Of a stretch of 64,000 nt of DNA, positions 8,737-16,860 are shown one piece after another. The translations under genes and the position numbers were made by a program. Source of the stretch: Paraburkholderia lycopersici (lineage in GTDB: Bacteria > Pseudomonadota > Gammaproteobacteria > Burkholderiales > Burkholderiaceae); NCBI RefSeq assembly GCF_900096975.1, contig NZ_FMYQ01000004.1, positions 124,001 to 188,000 of the forward strand, given 5' to 3'. Position 1 is the stretch's first letter. Every line of letters starts with the position of its first letter. The notes beneath the pieces were generated by a model. It searched no databases, was not told the DNA's origin, and saw only the letters and a list, made by a program, of their open reading frames with translations.

Positions 8737-11342
8737 GAGCGCCAGCCTCCTGCCAGCAGCGATAGATCGGCGAGGGTGATGAACACGCTGATCGAGCCCG
8801 AAGCAGCCAGATAGCGCGGTTCCCAGCGCGGCGCGAATTTGTTCTTGAAGCCGCGCAGCCCCCGGAAGTTATAGAAACGGCCGCCGAAGCGCCAGATGAA
8901 GCCCGCGAGCCGGTGCCACGGCGAAGCGAGCGGCGAGGGCCCCATGCCCGCGAGCGGCGCCATGCCGAGCGAGAGCGACTGGTAGCCGGCAGCCTTCAGG
9001 TGCAGCGCGAGCTGCGTGAACAGATACTCCATCGCGTAGGGCGACGCGCCCGGCAGATGGCGCATGACGCCGACCGTCGCGTCGGTGTTGAGATCGGTCG
9101 TCATGAAGGTGACGAAGGCGAGCGGTTCGCCGTTCTGGCGTATCAGCAACACGGACTGCGCGGCGAGATAGTCGTCGTCGAACGCGGCCACCGAGAAGCT
9201 CTTTTCGCGCGCTTCGCGGTCTTCGAGCCAGGCGTCGGAGATTGCGCGCAGCACGGGCAGGCTCGCGCCCATTTGCGCGGGCTCGATATGCTCGATCGAG
9301 AAGCCGTCGCGTTCGCCGCGCTTGAGCGCGTAGCGCAGGTGGGCGCGCTGCGGGCCCTTCAGGTCGAATTCCTGCAGCATCACGCGCGCCTCCTCGCCGA
9401 GCTTCATCAGCGTGAGGCCGGCATCGAGGTAGAGCGGCAGCGCGTCGGCGCGCACCTGGTAGAACGCCGCGCGGCCGCCGTGCGCGTGCGCGAGCGTGAC
9501 GAATTCGCGGATCAGCGCGGGCCACTCGTCGCGCGGGCCGACCGGATCGTGCAGCGCGGCCCACGTACGGCCGCGCTTCGCGTACATCAGGAACGCCTTG
9601 CGCGAGGCGGAAAAGAGGAAGCTCTTGTCGCCCATCAGCGCGAGGCCCGCGTCGCTGCGCTCCTGCGCGCGCACGATGCGCGCGGCTGCTTCGAGGTCTT
9701 CGCTCGCGGGCATCACGAAGCGCCCCGCGGCGGGGCGCAGCAACTGCCACGATGCGAGCGCGGCGGCGAATACGCCGGCGCCGAGCGTCGCGCGCAGGGC
9801 GCGCGGCGCGCGGCTGTGGAACGCGAATTGCCACCAGAGGCTCTGCGAATATTGCACGTCGCGGAAGGCGAACAGCAGCACCCACACGGCAAGCGCGATC
9901 ACGCAGCCGACCGAGGCGAGCCACGCGGGCGTGAAGCGCTCGGCGAAGAGCGACGAGTGGCGGTTGAAGCGCTTGCGCGTGGCGAGCAGCAGCACGATCA
10001 GCACGCACAGCACGCCCGCTTCGACAAAGGCGAGGCCCTTGGCGAACGAAAGCGCGAGGTTGGCGAGGGCGATCACGAACGCGAGCCACCATGCGGCGTC
10101 GAGGCGCCGGAGCAGCCCGCGCGCGACGAAAAGGAGCAATACGCCGAAGAGGCTGCCCATCAACTGCGAGCTTTCGAGCACCCAGAGCGGCAAGAAGGTT
10201 TGCAGTAACGCGATGCGTTTGGAGAACGCGGGCGTGGCGCCCGAGATCACGAGCATGCTGCCGGTGACGAACGTGACGATGGCGAGAAAGAGCGGCGCGA
10301 GCTGCGAGACGCCGTCCGCGCCGCGCTTCGCGAAGCGTGCGCCGAGCGGCGTCTTGAGCGCGCGGCCTTCGAACACGGCGAGGACGGCCGCCGCCAGCGC
10401 AAGCGGCGCGCCGAAGTAAATCGCGCGATAAGCGAGCAGCGCGGCCAGCACCTTCGAAGCGGGCACGCTCGGGCCGAGCGCGTAGACCATCGCGGCTTCG
10501 AATACGCCGATGCCGCCCGGCGTGTGGCCGATCAGGCCGAGCAGCATGGCGGCGCAATACACGGTGAGGAAATCGGTGAAGCCGATGTGGCCGTGCGGCA
10601 TCACCGACCAGAGCGCGAGCCCGGCACCGACGACATCGAGCGCGGCCAGCAGCAACTGCGCGACGAGGTCGCGCCGCGCGGGCACCGAAAAGCGCAGCCA
10701 GGCGCGCCCGAACGGCTCGATGGCGCGTGCGTTAGCGGGGCAGAGGGCCACGAGCACGGCGCCGCAGCCGAGCAGCGTGCCGCCGGCCAGGCGCAGCGCG
10801 TCGGGCGAGAGCGGCAGCAGGCCGGAGACCGTGCCGGCGGCGCCGACCATGCCGAGCGCGGTCATGAGCACGAGCGCGAAGGCGAGCGTGATGCCGGTGA
10901 ATACGCTCATGCGGCCGATCTGCGCCGCGGTGACGCCCGCGCCGCCATACACGCGGCAGCGCACGGCGCCACCCGTGAGCGCGCCGAAGCCGGTGACGTT
11001 GCCGAGCGCCGAGCCGGCGATGGCGCCCGCCCACAGTGCGCCGCGCGAGACGTGCATGCCGAGGTAGCGCAGGCCCACCGCGTCGCGCCCGACCAGCGCC
11101 ACGAAGCTCACGACCGTGGCGGCGAGCGCGCCGGCCCATTGCGCCGGGTTGAGCGTCCAGAGCTGGCTGATCACCGAGTGGTAGTCGACCGTGCGCGAGA
11201 GGTGCTGGAACACGACCAGCAGCAGCGCGCAGATGCCCAGTGCGAACGCCGGCGTGACGAAGTGCTGCAGGCGCAGGGCACCGGCGCGGCCGCGTAGCGC
11301 CGCGAAGGCGCGCGCCGCGCGCGAGGAATGCGATTGAGACAT
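8733..11342 (-). CDS. mprF: Bifunctional lysylphosphatidylglycerol synthase/flippase
   Basis: 869-residue MprF/LpiA. The first ~500 residues hold a dozen or more hydrophobic helices (flippase), including HTPGGIGVFEA near 270. The C-terminal ~330 residues form the DUF2156 GNAT-like synthase domain (KAFLMYAKRGRTWAALHDPVG, then FQLALHLKAAGYQSLSLGMAPLAGM-like end). It transfers lysine from Lys-tRNA to phosphatidylglycerol and flips the product, lowering membrane surface charge and giving resistance to cationic peptides and acid. It forms a tight operon with acvB downstream. Confidence 0.93.
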   Translation of the reverse strand: MSQSHSSRAARAFAALRGRAGALRLQHFVTPAFALGICALLLVVFQHLSRTVDYHSVISQLWTLNPAQWAGALAATVVSFVALVGRDAVGLRYLGMHVSRGALWAGAIAGSALGNVTGFGALTGGAVRCRVYGGAGVTAAQIGRMSVFTGITLAFALVLMTALGMVGAAGTVSGLLPLSPDALRLAGGTLLGCGAVLVALCPANARAIEPFGRAWLRFSVPARRDLVAQLLLAALDVVGAGLALWSVMPHGHIGFTDFLTVYCAAMLLGLIGHTPGGIGVFEAAMVYALGPSVPASKVLAALLAYRAIYFGAPLALAAAVLAVFEGRALKTPLGARFAKRGADGVSQLAPLFLAIVTFVTGSMLVISGATPAFSKRIALLQTFLPLWVLESSQLMGSLFGVLLLFVARGLLRRLDAAWWLAFVIALANLALSFAKGLAFVEAGVLCVLIVLLLATRKRFNRHSSLFAERFTPAWLASVGCVIALAVWVLLFAFRDVQYSQSLWWQFAFHSRAPRALRATLGAGVFAAALASWQLLRPAAGRFVMPASEDLEAAARIVRAQERSDAGLALMGDKSFLFSASRKAFLMYAKRGRTWAALHDPVGPRDEWPALIREFVTLAHAHGGRAAFYQVRADALPLYLDAGLTLMKLGEEARVMLQEFDLKGPQRAHLRYALKRGERDGFSIEHIEPAQMGASLPVLRAISDAWLEDREAREKSFSVAAFDDDYLAAQSVLLIRQNGEPLAFVTFMTTDLNTDATVGVMRHLPGASPYAMEYLFTQLALHLKAAGYQSLSLGMAPLAGMGPSPLASPWHRLAGFIWRFGGRFYNFRGLRGFKNKFAPRWEPRYLAASGSISVFITLADLSLLAGGWRS

Positions 11343-11944
11343 GGTTCGGCCTGCTGATCTCCGCGATGTCGCCGTATCGACTGCGTTAGCTTCCCCGGCG
11401 GGGACATCGCGATATTTGCTACGTTCTTTCGAGACCGGCCCTCGCGCATCTCGCGCCGCGAACCAGGAAGTCGAGCCGAAACGTAATCGTTTGGAAAGGA
11501 CGGGTTAAGCTCAGCAAACGCATAGGACTCTCCGCCGGTTGACGCCTGAGGCGAAGAAACTCCTGCTGGGTGCGGATGAACCGGGCGATATTACGTGGCT
11601 AAATTCGCGGGGTTAATCGAGAGAAAATCATATGACGATTAATGTTTGCAAAGAACAATTCAAAAACGAATCGCGTGACAAGGCAATCGTCAGGTTATGA
11701 GTAATGTGAAGCGCCTGAAGCGGGATGCTATGGGGCGATTCGCCGTAAGCCTTGCAGGCTGGTCGATCCGGGCGATTCGGCTTAAGTCGTTTCGGTTGCC
11801 GATCTGATCGTTCACGATTTTCATCGCGCCTTCGGAAATTGCTGTTACTAATTCGACACACCTTGTTTAATCCTTTTACAAGCGCCGTTGAGCGAGTTAG
11901 TCTGCTTCGGTCAAGAGTTGTTTTACTGCGCCAGGAGAAATGAC
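11343..11944. other. Divergent intergenic region mprF / porin
   Basis: 602 bp with no convincing coding frame. The middle (about 11600-11720) is AT-richer than its surroundings and the stretch up to 11930 must hold the porin promoter and leader. No strong consensus promoter or operator could be assigned. Confidence 0.5.
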
Positions 11945-13108
11945 GTGAAAAGACTCGCCTTGACTTCCCTCTCGCTTGCTGCACTGGGCGTCGCCGGCAT
12001 GGCCCAGGCACAGACCAGCGTGACGCTCTACGGCACCATCGACACCTCGATCACCTACGTCAACCACGCCGACGGCGGCAAGAATCTGTGGGCGCTCGGC
12101 AACAGCAGCTTCGGCAATCTCTCGGGTTCGCGCTGGGGGTTGAAGGGCGCCGAAGATCTCGGCGGCGGCCTCAAGGCGATCTTTCAGCTGGAAAACGGCT
12201 TCAACCCGTCCACGGGCGCGCTCGGGCAGGGCGGCAAGATGTTCGGCCGACAGGCGTACGTCGGGCTGACGGCCGACCAGTACGGCTCGCTCACGCTGGG
12301 CCGGCAGTATGACCCGCTCATCGACCTCGTGCAGGGCATCACGGCCGACAACTACTTCGGCTCGGTATTCGCGACGGCCGGCGACGTCGACAACTACGAC
12401 AACAGCTTCCGCGTGAACAACGCGATCAAGTACACGACGCCCGTGTGGAGCGGCCTGCAGGCGGCGGCGATGTACTCGTTTGGCGGCATTGCGGGCGCAA
12501 CGGGTGCCGAGCAGTCGTATTCGGCGGCGATCAACTACACCAACGGCCCGCTCGCGCTGGCGGGCGGTTACTTCTACGCGACGAACAGCCGGGCCGTGAA
12601 CGGCATACGCACCGATGGGTGGACGAGCACCTCGGACGGCACATTCGACGGCCCGGTCAACACCGGCTACGCCTCGGCGCACTCGCTCGCGATCGCGCGC
12701 GCGGCCGCGCAGTACCAGATCGGCCAGTTCACCTTCGGTCTCGGTTACAGCAATGCGCGCTACTCGCCCGATGCCAGTTCGGTGTTCCGCGACACCCAGA
12801 AGTACAACACCGGCCAGGGCTTCTTGAACTACCAACTGAGCCCGACGCTGCTGCTCGGCGTTGGCTACAGCTATACGCACGCCAATGGCGATACGACGGC
12901 GAGTTACCATCAGGTTTCGCTCGGTGCCGACTACAACCTCTCGAAGCGCACCGACCTCTACATGACGGCTGCGTGGCAGCACGCGAGCGGCGACACCGGC
13001 GACGGCGCAGGCGGCTCGATGCCTGCCGAGGCCTCGATCGGCTCGTATGGTTACGCGGGCACGTCGAACCAGACGATGGTGAACCTCGGGCTGCGGCACA
13101 AGTTCTGA
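11945..13108 (+). CDS. Gram-negative porin (OmpC/trimeric type)
   Basis: 387-residue outer-membrane general porin. A Sec signal peptide ending AQA precedes QTSVTLYGTIDTSI, the first beta strand; SRWGLKGAEDLGGGLKAIFQLENGF is the family signature near residues 62-86, and the protein ends in Phe (RHKF), required for BAM recognition. The start is GTG at 11945: AGGAG at 11933-11937 is 7 nt away, whereas the ATG at 11940 is too close and out of frame. A strong hairpin follows at 13127. Confidence 0.95.
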   Translation: MKRLALTSLSLAALGVAGMAQAQTSVTLYGTIDTSITYVNHADGGKNLWALGNSSFGNLSGSRWGLKGAEDLGGGLKAIFQLENGFNPSTGALGQGGKMFGRQAYVGLTADQYGSLTLGRQYDPLIDLVQGITADNYFGSVFATAGDVDNYDNSFRVNNAIKYTTPVWSGLQAAAMYSFGGIAGATGAEQSYSAAINYTNGPLALAGGYFYATNSRAVNGIRTDGWTSTSDGTFDGPVNTGYASAHSLAIARAAAQYQIGQFTFGLGYSNARYSPDASSVFRDTQKYNTGQGFLNYQLSPTLLLGVGYSYTHANGDTTASYHQVSLGADYNLSKRTDLYMTAAWQHASGDTGDGAGGSMPAEASIGSYGYAGTSNQTMVNLGLRHKF

Positions 13109-13126
13109 TCCAGCGCCTGACTTTGC

Positions 13127-13164
13127 GATGCCGGATGCGCCTGTTGGGCGGCGCATCCGGCATC
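13127..13164 (+). terminator. Porin transcript stem-loop terminator
   Basis: 15-bp perfect stem (GATGCCGGATGCGCC at 13127-13141 with 13150-13164) and an 8-nt loop, 18 bp after the porin stop. Only a weak T run follows. Confidence 0.65.
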
Positions 13165-13199
13165 TTGCCGTTTACGGACCGGATCGACGCCTGCGGCCG

Positions 13200-13667
13200 T
13201 CACGCCTCGGGCGAACGCCGCAGGATCAGCAACGCGAGCCAGGCGGCCACGCGCTCGACGCCGCGTCGCACGCTCGCAAACGGCGGCCGCCACGCGCTCG
13301 TGATCGTCACCCGCGCGGGGAGAGCGGCCTCGGTGCTGAGCCAGATGCGCTCGCCGCGTTCGAGCCGCAGCGTCTCGCCCGGCTGCAGCCAGTGATCGTA
13401 GGGCGAGCGGGCGCGCGTGACCCATACCTGCGCGGCATGGATGCGCAGTGTGGCAGGCGCGTTTACGCGCCAGGTGAGCGTGCGCGCGGGTGGAACGGCG
13501 AAATGAACCGATTGCGTGGGCAACGGATCGTCGGATGCGCCGGCTTCGTTGCCGAAATGGGCGGTCGGAGCGCAGGGAGGCGGTGAAGCGGGACGGCAGG
13601 TTGCCTCCGTAACGGCCTCTGAACTGGCCTGTGCGGTCCGTGAAGCGGCTTGCAAAGCGTCATCCAT
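13200..13667 (-). CDS. DUF2917 domain-containing protein
   Basis: 155 residues. The central part (about 55-115) has the DUF2917 pattern: RTLTWRVNAPATLRIHAAQVWVTRARSPYDHW with HWLQPGETLRLERGERIWLS. No signal peptide or membrane segment; function unknown. Cupin-like beta-rich folding is likely. The ATG is preceded by GGAGAAAACG. A strong intrinsic terminator lies only about 45 bp upstream on the same strand, preceded by a short Trp-rich frame, suggesting transcription attenuation. Confidence 0.82.
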   Translation of the reverse strand: MDDALQAASRTAQASSEAVTEATCRPASPPPCAPTAHFGNEAGASDDPLPTQSVHFAVPPARTLTWRVNAPATLRIHAAQVWVTRARSPYDHWLQPGETLRLERGERIWLSTEAALPARVTITSAWRPPFASVRRGVERVAAWLALLILRRSPEA

Positions 13668-13713
13668 CGTTTTCTCCAGTTTTTGGAGCCGACGGACGGG
13701 GCGCTGCCACCCA

Positions 13714-13750
13714 AAAAAACAAAAAGCCCCGTCGATGCCGGCGGGGCTTG
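13714..13750 (-). terminator. Intrinsic terminator in the DUF2917 leader (possible attenuator)
   Basis: On the minus strand AAGCCCCG (13750-13743), loop, CGGGGCTT (13732-13725) is followed by TTTTTGTTTTTTT. It points at, and lies upstream of, the DUF2917 gene, with room for hardly any separate promoter between. Its 3' arm (GACGGGGC) can pair instead with GCCCCGTC at 13703-13696, an alternative structure as in attenuators. Confidence 0.75.
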
Positions 13751-13772
13751 TGATTTGCGTGACGACAGACTG

Positions 13773-13829
13773 CTAGTACGCACACCATCCCCATGGATCG
13801 CCCAGTTGGGTTGTCCACGGATGATTCAT
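13773..13829 (-). CDS. Putative 18-residue Trp-rich leader peptide
   Basis: Minus-strand frame encoding MNHPWTTQLGDPWGWCAY, with three Trp in 18 residues (5, 13 and 15 region) and a stop about 22 bp before the terminator stem. Layout (short peptide, intrinsic terminator, gene) is that of an attenuation leader. Against it: no good Shine-Dalgarno precedes this ATG, and an in-frame ATG at 13862 is equally weak. Called because of position and composition only. Confidence 0.3.
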   Translation of the reverse strand: MNHPWTTQLGDPWGWCAY

Positions 13830-14119
13830 GTCGGCGACGAGGAGGGTGAAGATGGCGTGCATGGACCGAGTGTGCAGGGCGCTTGCCCAGGCTGTCAACC
13901 GGAAATGCCTGGATGTCCGGGCGTTTGCAGCGTGTGTCGAACGCGAGACGCGCCGCGCTCGCCGCTTGCATCGAAGGATTGCGCCCTCTACACCATATCC
14001 CCCTTGCGGACGGTGCCGATTTCTCACTAGCATTGGTCGTTTCGCGGCAAATCTGGTTGTTCTCACAATGTGGGAATTCAGCACCAAAGGCGCTTGCGGA
14101 TGTTGTGCGGAAACGACTC

Positions 14120-14137
14120 TATGTGATATATCACATA
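14120..14137. promoter_or_regulatory. Palindromic operator TATGTGATATATCACATA
   Basis: 18-bp perfect palindrome 73 bp upstream of the small gene at 14210 that leads into the GntR gene. Its inner 16 bp recur exactly at 15468-15483 upstream of frc, so it is very probably the binding site of the GntR regulator (autoregulation plus control of frc). Confidence 0.7.
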
Positions 14138-14170
14138 CAGAATATTGATTTTTGTCGCGACGCAGCATAT

Positions 14171-14195
14171 GATTGAGTCATTCGATTACTCAATC
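14171..14195 (+). repeat. Inverted repeat GATTGAGT-N9-ACTCAATC
   Basis: Perfect 8-bp arms in the leader ending 14 bp before the ATG at 14210. Could be a second operator or an RNA hairpin influencing translation start. Confidence 0.4.
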
Positions 14196-14209
14196 TTGCG
14201 GAGCTTCAA

Positions 14210-14446
14210 ATGGATTTCGTTTCTCTCGCACTTTTCGGGGCGGCGGTCGTGGGTCTGGGCGCTGCCGCTACGGTCTTGATCGCGCGCTGGTTGCCGCAGT
14301 CCGCTGTCGAGCAGGCTGCGCAGCACGGCCGGTTTGCCGGTTTGGGCGAGGCGCCGCCCGTGAAGCAGGCGCGTCGTGCACAATTCGGTCCGCGAATCCG
14401 CCCGCAGGTCGGAAAAGAGGCAATCAATGTCGTTAGAACAAACTGA
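14210..14446 (+). CDS. Small single-pass membrane protein upstream of GntR
   Basis: 78 residues: one hydrophobic helix (about 4-26, VSLALFGAAVVGLGAAATVL) and a basic soluble tail. GGAGCTTCAA before the ATG is a good ribosome-binding site. The end overlaps the GntR start by 20 bp in another frame, suggesting coupled translation. No family recognised. It may alternatively be a leader frame without a stable product. Confidence 0.5.
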   Translation: MDFVSLALFGAAVVGLGAAATVLIARWLPQSAVEQAAQHGRFAGLGEAPPVKQARRAQFGPRIRPQVGKEAINVVRTN

Positions 14447-15155
14447 AGCAGTAGCAACCCGGGAAGCCGCACCGCTCAAACTGGCGCTGCAACCCATCAA
14501 CGCCACGCTGAGCCTGCGCGATCAGGCGTACGCCATGTTGCGCCAGGCCATCGCCGACGCCGACATCTATCAGTCGCGCGAGGAAATCCGGCTCGACGAG
14601 CGCGTGCTGAGCGAGTCGCTCGGCGTGAGCCGCACGCCGGTGCGCGAGGCCATGACGCTGCTCGAGCAGGAGGGCTTTCTGCGCATGGTGCCGCGTCGCG
14701 GCATCTACATCGTGCGCAAGAGCAAGCGCGAGATCGTCGAGATGATCCAGATGTGGGCGGCGCTCGAAAGCATGGCCGCACGTCTCGCGACGATCCACGC
14801 CACGGACGAGGAAATCGCGCGGCTGCGCCACATGTTCGACGACTTCCGCGACAGCACGCCGGCCGAGCATATCGCCGAGTATTCGGACGCCAACATCGCG
14901 TTTCACCAGGCAATCGTCGAGCTTTCCAGATCGCAGGTCATCCTCGACACGATCAAGAACATTTTCGTGCACGTGCGCGCCATTCGGCGCATGACGATTT
15001 CGCAGAGCGATCGGGCTTCGCGCTCGATCGTCGATCACCTGCGCATCATCGAGGCGCTGGAGAAGCGCGATACCGAGCTGGCGGAAAAGCTCGTGCGTCA
15101 GCATTCGCTCGATCTCGCGGCCTACGTCGAGAAGAATTGCGATTTCCTCGATTGA
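14427..15155 (+). CDS. GntR-family (FCD) regulator of the frc cluster
   Basis: 242-residue GntR/FadR-subfamily regulator: wHTH with SESLGVSRTPVREAMTLLEQEGFLRMVPRRGIYI (the classic signature, residues ~65-100) and an FCD domain with acid/His metal ligands (SDANIAFHQAI, then DHLRIIEAL). ATG at 14427 after AAAGAGG. Context (frc, fumarylacetoacetase-family gene, oxalate-type antiporter) suggests that it senses oxalate or a related short acid; the repeated TGTGATATATCACA palindromes before its own operon and before frc are its probable operators. Confidence 0.9.
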   Translation: MSLEQTEAVATREAAPLKLALQPINATLSLRDQAYAMLRQAIADADIYQSREEIRLDERVLSESLGVSRTPVREAMTLLEQEGFLRMVPRRGIYIVRKSKREIVEMIQMWAALESMAARLATIHATDEEIARLRHMFDDFRDSTPAEHIAEYSDANIAFHQAIVELSRSQVILDTIKNIFVHVRAIRRMTISQSDRASRSIVDHLRIIEALEKRDTELAEKLVRQHSLDLAAYVEKNCDFLD

Positions 15156-15182
15156 GGCCGGTAGCGGGCATTGCATTCAGCA

Positions 15183-15220
15183 GCGAAACGGGAGACCCGC
15201 GCGTCTCCCGTTTCGCGTTT
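15183..15220 (+). terminator. Stem-loop terminator after GntR
   Basis: 14-bp perfect stem (GCGAAACGGGAGAC at 15183-15196 with 15203-15216), loop CCGCGC, then GTTT; 27 bp after the GntR stop. Confidence 0.7.
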
Positions 15221-15595
15221 ACGTACCTCGCGGCGGGCCATCGCTGGCCCGACTTTATGCGCATCAATTCCTGGCACCCCTGAAGACGTCGCGCCGCCTC
15301 CCCACCATCCCTCACACGAAATCTGGCATATCAGCCCTCCCGTTCGCTCGGGGTTTTCCCTCCTGTGCAGTGCGTCAATGTCGTTCGATTTGCATCAAAG
15401 CCAAGACAGGCAAGACCTCAGCGGTCTCCTAATGGCATTCCCGAGGAGCAATTTTCCTCTTGCTTCGATGTGATATATCACATACCGTATTGCAGAAGGA
15501 CGCAGATGTCGCGCCATCGCGCGAAACGCCCCTGCCCACGCAACTCACCGATTTTCGAAAACTCGCCCGGCTACGATCAAACAAGGAGACATGAC
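15217..15595 (+). other. Promoter region of frc
   Basis: About 380 bp of non-coding sequence between the GntR terminator and frc. The only clear element is the palindrome at 15468-15483, 112 bp before the frc ATG. An extension of the frc frame upstream of 15596 is not supported by family length. Confidence 0.5.
15468..15483. promoter_or_regulatory. Palindromic operator ATGTGATATATCACAT (copy 2)
   Basis: 16-bp perfect palindrome identical to the core of 14120-14137. It ties frc and the fumarylacetoacetase-family gene to the GntR regulator. Confidence 0.7.
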
Positions 15596-16843
15596 ATGGG
15601 CAAGGCATTGAACGGCGTGCGCATTCTCGATTTCACGCATGTGCAGTCGGGACCCACCTGCACGCAACTGCTCGCCTGGTTCGGCGCTGACGTAATCAAG
15701 GTGGAGCGCGTCGGCGCCGGCGACATCACGCGCGAACAGCTACGCGACCTGCCGGATGCGGACAGCCTCTATTTCACGATGCTCAACGGCAACAAGCGTT
15801 CGCTCACGCTCGACACCAAGAACCCGGCAGGCAAACGCGTGCTGGAGCGCCTCATTCGCGATTGCGACGTGCTCGTCGAGAACTTCGCGCCTGGTGCGCT
15901 CGAGCGCATGGGCTTCAGCTGGGAGCAGATCCAGACGCTGAATCCGCGCATGATCGTCGCCTCGGTGAAGGGCTTCGGCCCTGGTCCCTACGAGGACTGC
16001 AAGGTATACGAGAACGTCGCGCAGTGCGTGGGCGGCGCGGCCTCCACGACGGGCTTCGACGACGGCCCGCCGGTCGTTTCCGGCGCACAGATCGGCGACA
16101 GTGGAACGGGCCTGCATCTCGCGCTCGGCATCGTCACGGCGCTCTATCAGCGCACGCACACGGGCCGCGGCCAGAAGGTGCTCGCTGCCATGCAGGACGG
16201 CGTGCTCAACCTGTGCCGCGTGAAGCTGCGCGACCAGCAGCGCCTTGAGCGCACCGGCGTCATGAAGGAGTACCCGCAGTACCCCAACGACGGCTTCGGC
16301 GAGGCCGTGCCGCGCGCAGGAAATGCGTCGGGCGGCGGCCAGCCGGGCTGGATTCTCAAGTGCAAGGGTTGGGAGACCGATCCGAACGCGTATATCTACT
16401 TCATCGCGCAGGCGCCCGTGTGGAATCGCATTTGCAAGCTGATTGGACGCGAGGAGTGGATCGACGATCCCGACTACGCAACGCCGAACGCGCGCCTGCC
16501 GCGCCTCAAGGCGATCTTCGACGAGATCGAGCACTGGACCATGCATCGCACGAAGTTCGAGGCGATGGCCGTGCTCAACCGCCACGACATTCCGTGCGGC
16601 CCGATTCTTTCGATGAAGGAGATCGCCACCGACGAATCGTTGCGCGCCAGCGGCACGATCGTCGAAGTGGATCATCCGGTGCGCGGCAAGTACCTCACGG
16701 TGGGCAATCCGATCAAGCTCTCGGACAGCCCGACCGAAGTCACGCGTTCGCCGATGCTGGGCGAGCACACCGACGAGGTCCTCGCCGAATTCGGCTATAC
16801 GAAGGATGAGATCCATTCGCTGCGCGCCTCCGGCGCTGTTTGA
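15596..16843 (+). CDS. frc: Formyl-CoA:oxalate CoA-transferase-like class III CoA-transferase
   Basis: 415 residues, close to YfdW/Frc (416). It starts [14 protein letters not shown] like known Frc; the catalytic Asp is D168 in IGDSG (Asp169 in YfdW); [26 protein letters not shown] and [15 protein letters not shown] are near-identical to YfdW as I recall it. Position 48 is Gln, as in YfdW. The glycine loop reads [10 protein letters not shown] where the reference proteins have NAGGGGQPGW, and GFDDGPP replaces GFWDGPP. Role: CoA transfer from formyl-CoA to oxalate. ATG at 15596 follows AAGGAGAC. Upstream operator at 15468. Confidence 0.88.
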   Translation: MGKALNGVRILDFTHVQSGPTCTQLLAWFGADVIKVERVGAGDITREQLRDLPDADSLYFTMLNGNKRSLTLDTKNPAGKRVLERLIRDCDVLVENFAPGALERMGFSWEQIQTLNPRMIVASVKGFGPGPYEDCKVYENVAQCVGGAASTTGFDDGPPVVSGAQIGDSGTGLHLALGIVTALYQRTHTGRGQKVLAAMQDGVLNLCRVKLRDQQRLERTGVMKEYPQYPNDGFGEAVPRAGNASGGGQPGWILKCKGWETDPNAYIYFIAQAPVWNRICKLIGREEWIDDPDYATPNARLPRLKAIFDEIEHWTMHRTKFEAMAVLNRHDIPCGPILSMKEIATDESLRASGTIVEVDHPVRGKYLTVGNPIKLSDSPTEVTRSPMLGEHTDEVLAEFGYTKDEIHSLRASGAV

Positions 16844-16860
16844 AACCAAAGGAGCGAAGC

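Larger units (their letters stand above)
13668..14209. other. Intergenic region DUF2917 / oxalate GntR operon
   Basis: About 540 bp. Besides the leader and terminator (13714-13829), it holds the palindrome at 14120 and an inverted repeat at 14171. A plus-strand frame with a good AGGAGG-like site and ATG at 13852 runs to 14148 but is Cys/Arg-rich, lacks the GC-biased third positions of the neighbouring genes and covers the operator, so it was not called. Confidence 0.45.

Noticed and set aside
13852..14148. Plus-strand frame with AGGAGG-like site and ATG at 13852
   Set aside because: Cys/Arg-rich composition, codon use unlike neighbours, runs through the palindromic operator; no family similarity.
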